Shown: positions 42,517-53,837 of the stretch, piece by piece
Numbering within the stretch: the stretch's first letter is position 1
How the letters are laid out: each line of letters opens with the position of its first letter
Origin: Sphaerotilus microaerophilus
Lineage (GTDB): Bacteria > Pseudomonadota > Gammaproteobacteria > Burkholderiales > Burkholderiaceae_C
Direction: 5' to 3'
DNA: 64,000 nucleotides
Assembly (NCBI RefSeq): GCF_023734135.1
Contig: NZ_AP025730.1
Span: 4,464,001-4,528,000 of the forward strand
Translations under genes and position numbers: made by a program
Notes under the pieces: generated by a model
Database searches by the model: none
What the model saw: only the letters and a program-made list of their open reading frames with translations
What the model was told of the DNA's origin: nothing

Positions 42517-43230
42517 ATGAACGCGTTACCTGACGCCGCCGCTGCCCCGATGCCCGTCCAGTCCTTCGTTGCCGATGCGCGGCACTTCCGCCGCCACGTG
42601 GCGGCGAGCCGCCCGGCGTGGTCAGACAGGCTGGGCCTGTGGATGGACCAGCTCGCCGCCCTGGTGCTGTTGACCTTGCTCAGCCCGGTGATGCTGGTGG
42701 TGACAGCGCTGATCTGGCGCAGCGACGGCGCGCCGATCCTGTTCGGCCACTACCGGGTCGGCCAGCACGGCCGGCTGTTCCGCTGCCTGAAGTTCCGCTC
42801 CATGTATCGGAACAGCGAGCAGATGCTGAAGGACCTTCTGGAGCGCGACGAGGCCGCGCGCGCCGAATGGGAACGCGACCACAAGCTGCTGAACGACCCG
42901 CGCGTGACGCCGATCGGCAACTTCCTGCGCCGCACCAGCCTGGACGAGCTGCCGCAGCTGTTCAACGTGCTGCGCGGCGAGATGAGCCTGGTCGGCCCGC
43001 GACCGATCACCGTGGCCGAGCTGCCGCGCTACGGCCGGGTGCGCTGGCACTACCTGAGCGTGCGCCCCGGCATGACCGGCCTGTGGCAGGTCAGCGGGCG
43101 CAACGACGTGAGCTACGACGAGCGCGTCGAGCTGGACCGCCGCTACGTCGAGAGCGACAGCCTGCGCATGCGCCTGTCGATCCTCTGGCGCACGGTCGAC
43201 GTGGTGCTGCACGGCAGCGGCGCACGCTGA
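42517..43230 (+). CDS. Undecaprenyl-phosphate sugar phosphotransferase (initiating enzyme)
   Basis: Small monotopic phosphoglycosyltransferase of 237 aa. It transfers a sugar phosphate to undecaprenyl phosphate to start the repeat unit. One membrane helix (LAALVLLTLLSPVMLVVTAL, about 45-64) precedes the catalytic core with LKFRSM, DPRVTPIGNFLRRTSLDELPQLFNVLRGEMSLVGPRP and VRPGMTGLWQVSGR. It lacks the large N-terminal membrane domain of WbaP. AGAGAGAAAG precedes the ATG. First gene of the plus-strand arm; the next gene follows after 10 bp. Confidence 0.94.
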   Translation: MNALPDAAAAPMPVQSFVADARHFRRHVAASRPAWSDRLGLWMDQLAALVLLTLLSPVMLVVTALIWRSDGAPILFGHYRVGQHGRLFRCLKFRSMYRNSEQMLKDLLERDEAARAEWERDHKLLNDPRVTPIGNFLRRTSLDELPQLFNVLRGEMSLVGPRPITVAELPRYGRVRWHYLSVRPGMTGLWQVSGRNDVSYDERVELDRRYVESDSLRMRLSILWRTVDVVLHGSGAR

Positions 43231-43240
43231 GGGAGCCGAC

Positions 43241-44587
43241 ATGGACCACGCATCCGCCACCCTGGACACCCGGGACGCCGCCTTGAACGCCACCCTGGAC
43301 GAGCTGCTGCGCGCACACCGCATGGACTTCGAAGGCAGCACCGCCCCCGGCGAACTGGCCGACACCGACCCGGTACCACTGGAGGACGACAGCCTGCTCG
43401 CCAGCCCCCCTGCCACCCCGGCGGTGCGGCCCGAGCGGCCCATGCCGATGAGCGGCTCGGCCGGCCGCGTGGTGCACTGCGTGGGCCGCCTCGACTCCGA
43501 CGAGGCCCACGGCCTGCTGTGGCCGACGGTGCTGGCGCTGTCCGACGCGGGCGTGCGCCAGTGCGTGGTGCTGCTGCACCCGGCCGATGCCGAGCACGCC
43601 CGCCTGCTGCTGCCGCGCAGCGTGCCGCTGGTGCTGGCGGCCCCCAACGGCGTGCTGCTGCGCTGGCGCCGCCTGGCGCACGAGCGCATCGCCACCGAGC
43701 TGCGCACCGAGCCCGTGCTGGCGGTGCACCTGCATGGCCACGCCGGCGCCTTTGCCGGCCTGCGGGCCATGGAAGATGCCGGCACACAGGCCCCCGTGTT
43801 CTTCCACACCCCGCAGCATCCTGGCAGCGGCTGGCCCTGGCGTGTGCTGACCGATTGGGTCAGCCGCCTGGCGCAGGGCCGTGCCCCGGCGGACGCCCCG
43901 CCGGCCTACCTGGTGCAGCCCGGCCGCGTCGACCCGCTGAGCACGCCCGCCCGGCTGCGCGACGAGGTGCTGGCACAGCCGGTGGGCGACGACTTCTTCC
44001 GCGTCACCCGCACGGCTGGCGAGCAGCCGCTGATCGTGACCCGCGGGCGTGCCGACGACGTGGCCTTTGCCGCCGGCTACGCGCAGATCGCCGTGCTGCT
44101 GGCGGGCAGCGCACCGTCGATGCAGTTCGCCTGGCTGGGCGATGCCGACGAGGCCGTGCAGGCGGTGCTGAAGGCGGCGCAGGTGCAGGTGCTGCCCTGC
44201 CGCGACGCCCACGAGCGCGCCGACCAGCTGGCGCGCGCCTGGCTGTACGTGGCGCCGGAGGGCGATTCGCTCGACGCCCGCGGCGTGATCGAGGCGATGG
44301 CCACGGGCCTGCCCTGCGTGGCCCGCCCGGGCCCGGTGTGCGGCGAGCTGGTGATCGACCAGCTCTCGGGCTTCGTCTGCCCGCGCAACGAGGACCTGCT
44401 GCAGGGCATCGCTCGGCTGGTGGACGCACCCCAGCTGCGCCGCAGCATGGGCCACGCCGCCCGCGAGCGCGCGCTGCAGCGCTACAGCCGGCACCGTTTC
44501 CAGGCCTCGATGCTGCTGGCACACGGGTTGTCGCCCGCCTATGCACCGCGCCCGGTGGCCCCGCCACTGCTCACCGCCTATGCCTGA
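43241..44587 (+). CDS. Glycosyltransferase-like protein (GT-B)
   Basis: A 448-aa protein whose last 180 residues look like a GT4 donor domain (FAWLGDADEAVQAVLKAA, YVAPEGDSLDARGVIEAMATGLPCVA, HAARERALQRYS). The first 75 residues are a low-complexity acidic/Pro-rich part. The acceptor domain is diverged. It is 10 bp after the initiating transferase and probably adds the second sugar. Donor and linkage are unknown. Confidence 0.8.
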   Translation: MDHASATLDTRDAALNATLDELLRAHRMDFEGSTAPGELADTDPVPLEDDSLLASPPATPAVRPERPMPMSGSAGRVVHCVGRLDSDEAHGLLWPTVLALSDAGVRQCVVLLHPADAEHARLLLPRSVPLVLAAPNGVLLRWRRLAHERIATELRTEPVLAVHLHGHAGAFAGLRAMEDAGTQAPVFFHTPQHPGSGWPWRVLTDWVSRLAQGRAPADAPPAYLVQPGRVDPLSTPARLRDEVLAQPVGDDFFRVTRTAGEQPLIVTRGRADDVAFAAGYAQIAVLLAGSAPSMQFAWLGDADEAVQAVLKAAQVQVLPCRDAHERADQLARAWLYVAPEGDSLDARGVIEAMATGLPCVARPGPVCGELVIDQLSGFVCPRNEDLLQGIARLVDAPQLRRSMGHAARERALQRYSRHRFQASMLLAHGLSPAYAPRPVAPPLLTAYA

Positions 44588-44641
44588 TCAGGCCCGCCGC
44601 GAAAAATCCAGCGCCATCTGAAACAAACCGCCATCCCCCCG

Positions 44642-44659
44642 GGCCGCCAACACGCGGCC
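44642..44659 (+). terminator. Hairpin after the first two plus-strand glycan genes
   Basis: GGCCGC (44642-44647) and GCGGCC (44654-44659) pair around a 6-nt loop in the interval before uvrD; GGTTTTTCG follows 20 bp later. Weak terminator candidate. Confidence 0.3.
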
Positions 44660-44698
44660 GGGCTCGGGATGGCTTTCGGTTTTTCGCTGCGGCGCAGC

Positions 44699-44736
44699 AA
44701 ACCGGCAAAACAGACCGGCAAAGCAGACCGGAAAAA
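44699..44736 (+). repeat. Short imperfect tandem repeat before uvrD
   Basis: Three imperfect copies of a 13-bp unit, the last two CAGACCGGCAAAG (44711-44723) and CAGACCGGAAAAA (44724-44736). It ends 12 bp before the uvrD start codon, in the position of the ribosome-binding and leader region. Confidence 0.6.
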
Positions 44737-44748
44737 TAGAATCGGCGG

Positions 44749-47175
<2,427 letters not shown>

Positions 47176-47190
47176 CACGACGCCCGCTGC

Positions 47191-47226
47191 GTCACCTGCC
47201 GCCTCACCTGCCGCGTCACCTGCCGC
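47191..47226 (+). repeat. Three tandem copies of a 12-bp unit after uvrD
   Basis: GTCACCTGCCGC, CTCACCTGCCGC, GTCACCTGCCGC in direct tandem, 15 bp after the uvrD stop. The rest of the interval up to 47445 is AT-richer at about 47290-47350 and may hold the promoter of the following glycan operon; no clear boxes were found. Confidence 0.8.
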
Positions 47227-47445
47227 GCGGCCGGCCCCCCGAGGCAGGAGTCGGCACACCCTCGCTTGCAGGCAACAACCCGGGTCAACCGACCCGAATT
47301 GATCGATCGTAGCAATTCACTGACAAAAGACACATTACGATACATCCAGGCCGATCAGTCCCGCGTGCGCCTGCCGATAACCCGACAGACGCCGCCACGA
47401 GTAGGCCCCGACAGGGGGCCGACGGGGACGGTCGAGGTTCCTCAG

Positions 47446-48513
47446 ATGGCAAGGCCGGATCCGGATGTATCCATGAGTCGTGTTTCGATCGTCGTCCTCA
47501 ACTACAACTACGCCCGCTTCGTCGGCCTGGCGATTGAATCGGCCCTGCGCCAGACCCACGGGGACGTCGAGGTCATCGTGGTCGACAACGGCTCGACCGA
47601 TGCCTCGCCCGAGGTCATCCGCACGTACGAGTCGCGCGTGCGCCTGGTGCGCCAGCCCGTCAACATCGGCCAGGGCCAGGGCTACAACCTGGGCTTCGAG
47701 GCCGCCACGGGCGAATGGATCGTCTGGCTGGATGCCGACGACCTGCTCGACGACGACTGCATCGCCACCTGCCTGAGCCTGGCCGACGAGCGCACGGCCA
47801 AGGTGCAGTTCCCGATGCGCCACATCAACGGCGAGGGCGCCAGCATGGGTACGGTCACACCGTCCGTGCGGCACTTCGGCGACGTGCGCCCCATCATCCG
47901 CCGCTTCGGCCACTACGCCGGCCCGCCGGGCAGCGGCAACCTGTACCGGCGTTCGGCCGTGGCCCCCTACTTCCCGGTTTGCCCCACCGAGTGGCCGATC
48001 TGCACCGACACGGTCCCCTTCGTCACCGCGCCCTTCCATGGCGACGTGGTTGATACCCAACGCCCGCTGGGCTCGTACCGCCTGCACCGCAAGGCCGCCA
48101 GCAACGCACCGGGCTACCGGGGCAACTTCAGCCTCAGCATGGCCTCGGAGGTCAGCCTCAACTACGGCGCACGCGACAAGACGCTCGCCATGCTGCGGGA
48201 GAAGTCCGGCATCGACGTGCCCGGCCCCTTCCTGACGCTGCCCTCGCACGTGCGCCACCGCATCATTTCCTGGCGCTGGGCGCCGCAGGCCCACCCCTTT
48301 CCGAAGGACAGCGCCACGCAGCTCTGGCGCCTGATGCGCGACTCGCTGCGCGCCTGCCCCGGCTACAGCGCGCTCGACCGCACGCTGATGCTCGGCTGGG
48401 CCTCCGCCGTGCTCTTCCTGCCGGCGCCACTGGCCCACCGGGTGATGGAAGTGCAGCACGCCACCCCGTTCTGGGAGCTGCTGACCCACAAGGCCCGGCG
48501 CCAGACCGCCTGA
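47446..48513 (+). CDS. Glycosyltransferase family 2
   Basis: GT-A glycosyltransferase of 355 aa, first gene of the CDP-sugar operon. Motifs are VSIVVLNYNYARFVGLAIESAL, VIVVDNGSTDAS and the DADD metal site in WLDADDLL. It is a paralogue of the enzyme encoded at 36816-37829 (shared GPPGSGN and YRLHR segments and similar C-terminal hydrophobic helix). The ATG at 47446 has GAGG eight bases upstream; the ATG at 47473 (MSRVSIVV) is the alternative. The following gene starts 40 bp downstream. Confidence 0.91.
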   Translation: MARPDPDVSMSRVSIVVLNYNYARFVGLAIESALRQTHGDVEVIVVDNGSTDASPEVIRTYESRVRLVRQPVNIGQGQGYNLGFEAATGEWIVWLDADDLLDDDCIATCLSLADERTAKVQFPMRHINGEGASMGTVTPSVRHFGDVRPIIRRFGHYAGPPGSGNLYRRSAVAPYFPVCPTEWPICTDTVPFVTAPFHGDVVDTQRPLGSYRLHRKAASNAPGYRGNFSLSMASEVSLNYGARDKTLAMLREKSGIDVPGPFLTLPSHVRHRIISWRWAPQAHPFPKDSATQLWRLMRDSLRACPGYSALDRTLMLGWASAVLFLPAPLAHRVMEVQHATPFWELLTHKARRQTA

Positions 48514-48553
48514 CCCGGCGGGCGGCCCCGTTCATCCACCTCTTTCGCACGCC

Positions 48554-49816
48554 ATGACGACCTCCCCAGGCACCACCGGCCCGAGCTGCCGCTTTTGCGG
48601 CAGCCCGCTGCGCCACACCTTCGTCGACCTCGGCATGAGCCCGCTGTGCCAGACGCACATCGCGGCCCATCAGCTCAACGACATGGAGCCCTTCTTCCCG
48701 CTGCATGCCCAGGTCTGCGAGCACTGTTTCCTGGTGCAGCTGCAGGAGTTCGTCGCGCCGGAGCACATCTTCAGCGAGTACGCCTACTTCAGCTCCTACT
48801 CGTCGAGCTGGGTGGAGCACTGCCGGCGCTATGCGCACATGGCCATCGAGCGCTTCGGCCTGGGCGCTGCGCACAAGGTGATGGAGATCGCCAGCAACGA
48901 CGGCTACCTGCTGCAGCACTTCGTGGCCGCCGGCATCCCGGTGCTGGGCGTGGAGCCCGCAGCCAACGTGGCCAAGGTCGCCATCGAGCGCGGCGTGCCC
49001 ACCACGGTGCAGTTCCTCGGCGAGTCCACGGGCACAGCCATCGCCGCCGAACATGGCCAGGCCGACCTGATCGCCGGCAACAACGTGCTGGCGCACGTGC
49101 CGGACATCAACGACTTCGTGAAGGGCATGCGCGCCCTGCTGGCCCCCACGGGTGTCATCACGATGGAGTTCCCGCACCTGCAGCGGCTCATCGAGGGCAA
49201 CCAGTTCGACACGATCTACCACGAGCACTTCAGCTACCTGTCGTTCTCGACCGTCGAGCAGATTTTCGCGGCCCACGGCCTGGTGCTCTTCGATGTGGAA
49301 GAACTGCCCACGCACGGCGGCTCGCTGCGCATCTACGCCCGCCATGCGGCGAACGAGGCGCAGGCGGTGCACCCGATCCGCCAGAGCGTGCAGGACCTGC
49401 GCGAGCGCGAGCTGGCGCTGGGCTACCGCAGCCTGGCGCGCTACACCGGCTTCGGCGAACAGGTGAAGGCCACCAAGCGCGCGCTGCTCACCTTCCTGAT
49501 CGAGGCCCGGAACGCCGGCAAGACGGTGGTGGGCTACGGCGCCCCCGGCAAGGGCAACACCCTGCTGAACTACTGCGGCATCCGCAGCGACTTCCTGGAC
49601 TTCACCACCGACGCCAACCCCTACAAGCAGGGCAAGTACACGCCGGGCACGCACATCCCGATCCTGCCACCCGCCGCCATCCGCGAGGCCAGGCCGGACT
49701 ACGTGCTGATCCTGCCCTGGAACCTGAAGAACGAGATCGCGGCCGAGGCGAGCTACATCCGCGAGTGGGGCGCTCGCTTCGTGGTGCCGATCCCGACCGT
49801 TCAGGTCCTGGACTGA
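48554..49816 (+). CDS. Nucleotide-sugar C-methyltransferase (TylC3/NovU-type)
   Basis: SAM-dependent methyltransferase of 420 aa. The N-terminal zinc-binding part has CRFCGSPL and CEHCFLVQL. The SAM domain has VMEIASNDGYLLQ, and the C-terminal domain has GKTVVGYGAPGKGNTLLNYCG. This three-part layout is that of enzymes that add a methyl group to carbon 3 of 4-keto-6-deoxy nucleotide sugars. The gene is 10 bp upstream of the CDP-glucose 4,6-dehydratase gene, so the substrate is probably a CDP-4-keto-6-deoxyhexose. The product would be a branched-chain sugar; this last step is inference. Confidence 0.88.
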   Translation: MTTSPGTTGPSCRFCGSPLRHTFVDLGMSPLCQTHIAAHQLNDMEPFFPLHAQVCEHCFLVQLQEFVAPEHIFSEYAYFSSYSSSWVEHCRRYAHMAIERFGLGAAHKVMEIASNDGYLLQHFVAAGIPVLGVEPAANVAKVAIERGVPTTVQFLGESTGTAIAAEHGQADLIAGNNVLAHVPDINDFVKGMRALLAPTGVITMEFPHLQRLIEGNQFDTIYHEHFSYLSFSTVEQIFAAHGLVLFDVEELPTHGGSLRIYARHAANEAQAVHPIRQSVQDLRERELALGYRSLARYTGFGEQVKATKRALLTFLIEARNAGKTVVGYGAPGKGNTLLNYCGIRSDFLDFTTDANPYKQGKYTPGTHIPILPPAAIREARPDYVLILPWNLKNEIAAEASYIREWGARFVVPIPTVQVLD

Positions 49817-49826
49817 GGGCGAGCGC

Positions 49827-50936
49827 ATGAACCGCAGCTTCTGGGCCGGCCGGCGCGTCTTCGTCACCGGCCACACCGGCTTCAAGGGCGCCTGGCTCTG
49901 CCTGCTGCTGGAGCGCCTGGGCGCCCAGGTGGCCGGCTATGCCTTGGCACCACCGACGAACCCCAGCCTGTACGACCTGGCCGACGCGGGTGCGCGGGTC
50001 AGCAGCACCACCGCCGACCTGCGAGACCTGGGCCGGCTGACCGAGGCGATGCGCGCCTTCCAGCCCGAGGTGCTGCTGCACATGGCGGCGCAGTCCGTGG
50101 TGCTGGCGGCCTACCAGGACCCGGTCGAGAACTACAGCACCAACGTGCTCGGCACGGTGCACGTGCTGGAGGCGATCCGCACCGCGCTGGCCGGCACACC
50201 ACGGGCGCAGCCGCTCGCGGTCGTCAACGTCACCACCGACAAGGCCTACCTGAACCAGCAGTGGCCCTGGCCCTACCGGGAAACCGACACCCTGGGCGGG
50301 CGCGACCCCTACTCCAACAGCAAGGCCTGCGCCGAGCTGGTGATGCAGAGCTACCGCGACAGCTTCTTCGCGCCCGAACGCCTGGCCGAGCACGGCGTGG
50401 CCGTGGCCTCCGCCCGCGCCGGCAACGTGGTGGGCGGCGGGGACTGGACACCGCACCAGCTCGTGCCCGCGGTGATCGCCGCCGCGCAGCGCGGCGAGCC
50501 GGTCGCCCTGCGCAATCCCGCCGGCGTGCGCCCCTGGCAGCACGTGCTGGACTGCCTGCACGGCTACCTCTGCCTGGCCGAGCGGCTGGCGCTGGCGCCG
50601 CAGGTGGCGATCGGGCAGTGGAACTTCGGCCCCGGCGCCGACGAGGTCTACAACGTCGCCCAGGTCACCGAGCTGATCGCGCGGCACTGGCGGCTGCAGC
50701 CGGCCTGGACCCGTGCCAGCGCCGAGACCCCGCGCGAGGAGCACGAGCTCCGGCTGGACTGCAGCCTGGCTGCGCGCCACCTGAAGTGGCGCTGCGCGCT
50801 CGACACCCCCACCGCCTTCGACTGGGTGGCCCACTGGCATCTGCAGGTCGAGCGCGGTGCCACGCCCCGCCAGGCCTGCGAGGCGCAGATCGACGCCTTC
50901 CTGGCACGCATCGGCGCCGCAGAAGGTCGCGCATGA
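49827..50936 (+). CDS. rfbG: CDP-glucose 4,6-dehydratase
   Basis: Extended SDR enzyme of 369 aa that converts CDP-glucose to CDP-4-keto-6-deoxyglucose. It has the family-specific N-terminus RVFVTGHTGFKGAWLCLLLERLGA, the MAAQSVV and TDKAYLN segments, the YxxxK pair in YSNSKACAE, and the RAGNVVGGGDW motif typical of RfbG. Full length. It takes its substrate from the cytidylyltransferase encoded at 52884, and overlaps the epimerase gene by 4 bp. Confidence 0.95.
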   Translation: MNRSFWAGRRVFVTGHTGFKGAWLCLLLERLGAQVAGYALAPPTNPSLYDLADAGARVSSTTADLRDLGRLTEAMRAFQPEVLLHMAAQSVVLAAYQDPVENYSTNVLGTVHVLEAIRTALAGTPRAQPLAVVNVTTDKAYLNQQWPWPYRETDTLGGRDPYSNSKACAELVMQSYRDSFFAPERLAEHGVAVASARAGNVVGGGDWTPHQLVPAVIAAAQRGEPVALRNPAGVRPWQHVLDCLHGYLCLAERLALAPQVAIGQWNFGPGADEVYNVAQVTELIARHWRLQPAWTRASAETPREEHELRLDCSLAARHLKWRCALDTPTAFDWVAHWHLQVERGATPRQACEAQIDAFLARIGAAEGRA

Positions 50937-51517
50937 AGTTCGTCGACCTGCCCGTCGTCGGTGCGAAGCACGTCCAGGCCGAACCGGTCAGGGACGAACG
51001 TGGCGCCTTTGCCCGCCTCTGGTGCCGCGACGAGTTCGCCCGCGCCGGCCTGCCAGGCGAGCTGGCGCAGACCAGCGCCAGCTTCAACACGCTCGCGGGC
51101 ACGCTGCGCGGCCTGCACTTCACCTGGCCGCCCAGCGGCGAGGGCAAGCTGGTGCGCTGCGCGCGCGGGCGCCTGCACGACCTGCTGCTGGACCTGCGCC
51201 CCGATTCACCCAGCTTCGGCGTGCACTGCGCCGTCGTGCTGGACGCGGATGAGCGCCACGCGGTGTGGATCCCGCCCGGCGTCGCGCACGGCTTCCAGAC
51301 GCTGGTGGATGCCACCGAGGTGCACTACTCGATGAACGAGCCGTACCGGCCCGAGCTGGCCGACGGCTACCGCCACGACGACCCGGCCTTCGTCGCGCTG
51401 GGCCTGGCCTGGCCGCTGCCGGTGAGCTGCATCGGCGCCAGGGACCGCGAATGGCCGGCCTTCGACGTCCAGCGGCATCGGCAGCGCTGGGCTGCGGCGC
51501 AGCAGGGGGCGCGGTGA
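50933..51517 (+). CDS. RfbC-like 4-keto-6-deoxysugar 3,5-epimerase
   Basis: Cupin-fold epimerase of 194 aa resembling dTDP-4-dehydrorhamnose 3,5-epimerase. It keeps the catalytic His in TLRGLHF, the ERG-type N-terminal region VRDERGAFARLW, VWIPPGVAHGF, and YSMNEPYRPE. In this operon the substrate is more likely a CDP-sugar than a dTDP-sugar, because no dTDP-sugar genes are present; it may act at C5 only. The ATG overlaps the rfbG stop, and the stop overlaps the next ATG by one base. Confidence 0.88.
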   Translation: MKFVDLPVVGAKHVQAEPVRDERGAFARLWCRDEFARAGLPGELAQTSASFNTLAGTLRGLHFTWPPSGEGKLVRCARGRLHDLLLDLRPDSPSFGVHCAVVLDADERHAVWIPPGVAHGFQTLVDATEVHYSMNEPYRPELADGYRHDDPAFVALGLAWPLPVSCIGARDREWPAFDVQRHRQRWAAAQQGAR

Positions 51518-52887
51518 TGCCGCTTGAAGCGCTGCTGCAGTCCGAGCGCGCCGCCGCGGTGGCCGCGGATGCCTTAGTGCTGATGCGCGAGCTCTTCCCG
51601 CTCGTGCGCAGCATCACCGGCGACGGCGTGCGCCGCACGCTCGATGGCGTCGAGGCCTGGATTCCGCTCACCCGGCACGAGGTGCCCAGCGGCACCCCGG
51701 CGTTCGACTGGGAGGTGCCCAACGAGTGGAACGTGCGCGAAGCGCACATCACCGACGTCGCCACCGGCCGCCGGCTGGTGGACCTGCGCGACCACAGCCT
51801 GCACCTGGTCAGCTACTCCACGCCGCTGCGCGCGCTTCTCACCCGCGCCGAGCTGGAGCCGCACCTGCACTCGCTGCCCGATCAGCCCGACGCGATTCCC
51901 TACCGCACCAGCTACTACCGCGAGACCTGGGGCTTCTGCCTCAGCCAGCGCCAGCGGGATGCCTTGGCGGCCTGCGGAGAAGGCCCCTTCGACGTCGTCA
52001 TCGACAGCACGCTCGCCCCCGGCCACCTGACCTACGCCGAGTGCCGCGTGCCGGGTCAATCGAACGACGGGGCCGACGAGGCGGTGGTCTACACCCACGT
52101 CTGCCACCCCGGGCTGGCCAATGACAACCTCACCGGCATCGCCGCCGCGGCCGCGCTGGCGCGCGAGCTGCTCGCCGGTCCGCGGCCGCGGCTCACCTGG
52201 CGCTTCGTCTTCGCGCCCGGCACCATCGGCGCGCTGACCTGGCTGGCCCGCCACGAGGCCGAGCTGCCGCGCATCCGCGCCGGACTGGTGATCGGCCTGC
52301 TCGGCGACGGCGGGGCGCTGACCTACAAGCGCAGCCGCCGCGGCGACGCCCTGCCCGACCGCGCCGCCGAGCTGATCGTGCCGGCCGCGGGCGGGCGGCT
52401 GATCGACTTCGAGCCCTACGGCTACGACGAGCGGCAGTTCTGCTCGCCGGGCTTCGACCTGCCGTTCGGCCGGCTCACCCGCTCGCCCAACGCCGCCTAC
52501 CCGGAATACCACTCGTCGGCCGACAACCTGGACTTCGTCCAGCCCGAGGCGCTGGCCGGCTCGCTGCAGTGCCTGGCCGGGCTGATCGGCGCGATCGATG
52601 CCAACCAGACCTGGCGCAACCTCAGCCCCAAGGGCGAGCCGCGCCTGGGCAAGCGCGGCCTGTACGGGCTCACCGGCGGTGCCGGGCCGGGGCAGTTCGA
52701 GCACGCGCTGCTCTGGCTGCTCAACCAGGGCGACGGCCACCATGACCTGATCGACGTTGCCCGGCGCTCCCGGCTGCCCCTGCCGCTGCTGGCACGCGCG
52801 GCCGCGGCGCTGGTGCAGGCCGGGCTGCTGGCGCCGGCCGACGCCCACTCCTTTCAGCCATTCAACGAAGAAGGGACTTCGCCATGA
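51517..52887 (+). CDS. DUF4910 (M28-like aminopeptidase fold) protein
   Basis: A 456-aa protein of the DUF4910 family. Conserved parts are LVRSITGDGVRRTL near the N-terminus, WEVPNEWNVREAHI, a zinc-peptidase-like segment THVCHPGLANDNLTG (His197, Asp203), FEPYGYDERQFCSPGFDLP and a second His in YHSSADNLDF. The last 80 residues fit the winged-helix part of this family. The fold resembles M28 aminopeptidases, but members occur again and again in nucleotide-sugar and surface-glycan clusters, so a role in hydrolysing or transferring an amide on a sugar is possible. The true reaction is unknown. It is translationally coupled to both neighbours. Confidence 0.85.
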   Translation: MPLEALLQSERAAAVAADALVLMRELFPLVRSITGDGVRRTLDGVEAWIPLTRHEVPSGTPAFDWEVPNEWNVREAHITDVATGRRLVDLRDHSLHLVSYSTPLRALLTRAELEPHLHSLPDQPDAIPYRTSYYRETWGFCLSQRQRDALAACGEGPFDVVIDSTLAPGHLTYAECRVPGQSNDGADEAVVYTHVCHPGLANDNLTGIAAAAALARELLAGPRPRLTWRFVFAPGTIGALTWLARHEAELPRIRAGLVIGLLGDGGALTYKRSRRGDALPDRAAELIVPAAGGRLIDFEPYGYDERQFCSPGFDLPFGRLTRSPNAAYPEYHSSADNLDFVQPEALAGSLQCLAGLIGAIDANQTWRNLSPKGEPRLGKRGLYGLTGGAGPGQFEHALLWLLNQGDGHHDLIDVARRSRLPLPLLARAAAALVQAGLLAPADAHSFQPFNEEGTSP

Positions 52888-53819
52888 AAGTCGTGCTGTT
52901 CTGCGGCGGCCTGGGCACGCGCCTGCGCGAGCACTCGGACACCATCCCCAAGCCGCTGGTCAACATCGGCGTGCGGCCGATCATCTGGCACCTGATGCGC
53001 TACTACGCGCACTTCGGCCACACCGAGTTCATCCTCGCACTGGGCTACCGCGGCGACATGATCCGCGAGTACTTCCTGCACTACAACGAGGCGCTGTCCA
53101 ACGACTTCGTGCTCAGCAACGGCGGGCGCACCGTCAGCCTCATCAAGAGCGACATCGCCGACTGGCGCATCACCTTCGTCGACACCGGCCTGCACGCCAA
53201 CATCGGCCAGCGCCTGCAGCGCGTGCGCAAGTACCTGGGCGATGACGAGGAGTTCCTCGCCAACTACGCCGATGCCCTGAGCGACCTGCCGCTGGACCAG
53301 CACCTGGCCGATTTCCGCCGCACCGGCGCGGTGGCCAGCTTCATGTCCGTGCCCTCGCCGCAGAGCTTCCACGCCCTGCACGGCGACGACGACGGCCTGG
53401 TGACCTCCTTCGGCCCGATGACCGACGCCGGCTTCTGGATCAACGCCGGCTTTTTCTGCCTGCGCCAGGAGATCTTCGACCACATCGAGGACGGCGACGA
53501 ACTGGTCGAGCGCCCCTTCCAGCGCCTGATCGCCGAGCGCAAGCTGGGCACCTTCCGCTACCGCGGCTTCTGGCAGGCCATGGACACCTTCAAGGACAAG
53601 ATCAGCTACGACCGCATGGAAGGCCGTGGCGACTGCCCCTGGATGGTCTGGCAGCAGGAGGACGGCGCCACCCAGCCCACCACCATCATCGAGACGCCCA
53701 GCCTGGTCACGCACCTGAGTGCCGTGCCCACCGCCGTGCCCACCACCACACCCGGTGCCCAGCCCGCCGCTGCGCCGCAGCCCGCGCCCGCACGCAGCCC
53801 GGCGCGCAAGCGCGCCTGA
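52884..53819 (+). CDS. rfbF: Glucose-1-phosphate cytidylyltransferase with Ala/Pro tail
   Basis: Nucleotidyltransferase that makes CDP-glucose from CTP and glucose 1-phosphate, the entry step of the CDP-sugar pathway. The N-terminus MKVVLFCGGLGTRLREHSDTIPKPL carries the signature and catalytic Arg/Lys; NGGRTVSLI, WRITFVDTG and GFWQAMDTFKDK follow. The family is usually about 257 aa; this protein has 311, the extra being a low-complexity Ala/Pro/Thr/Arg tail of about 50 residues. Overlaps the DUF4910 gene by 4 bp. Confidence 0.94.
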   Translation: MKVVLFCGGLGTRLREHSDTIPKPLVNIGVRPIIWHLMRYYAHFGHTEFILALGYRGDMIREYFLHYNEALSNDFVLSNGGRTVSLIKSDIADWRITFVDTGLHANIGQRLQRVRKYLGDDEEFLANYADALSDLPLDQHLADFRRTGAVASFMSVPSPQSFHALHGDDDGLVTSFGPMTDAGFWINAGFFCLRQEIFDHIEDGDELVERPFQRLIAERKLGTFRYRGFWQAMDTFKDKISYDRMEGRGDCPWMVWQQEDGATQPTTIIETPSLVTHLSAVPTAVPTTTPGAQPAAAPQPAPARSPARKRA

Positions 53820-53837
53820 GCGGCCCGGGAGCCCACC

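Noticed and set aside
42338..42520. A 60-codon frame whose stop overlaps the initiating-transferase ATG
   Set aside because: No ribosome-binding site and the peptide does not look like protein; the ATGA overlap is probably chance.
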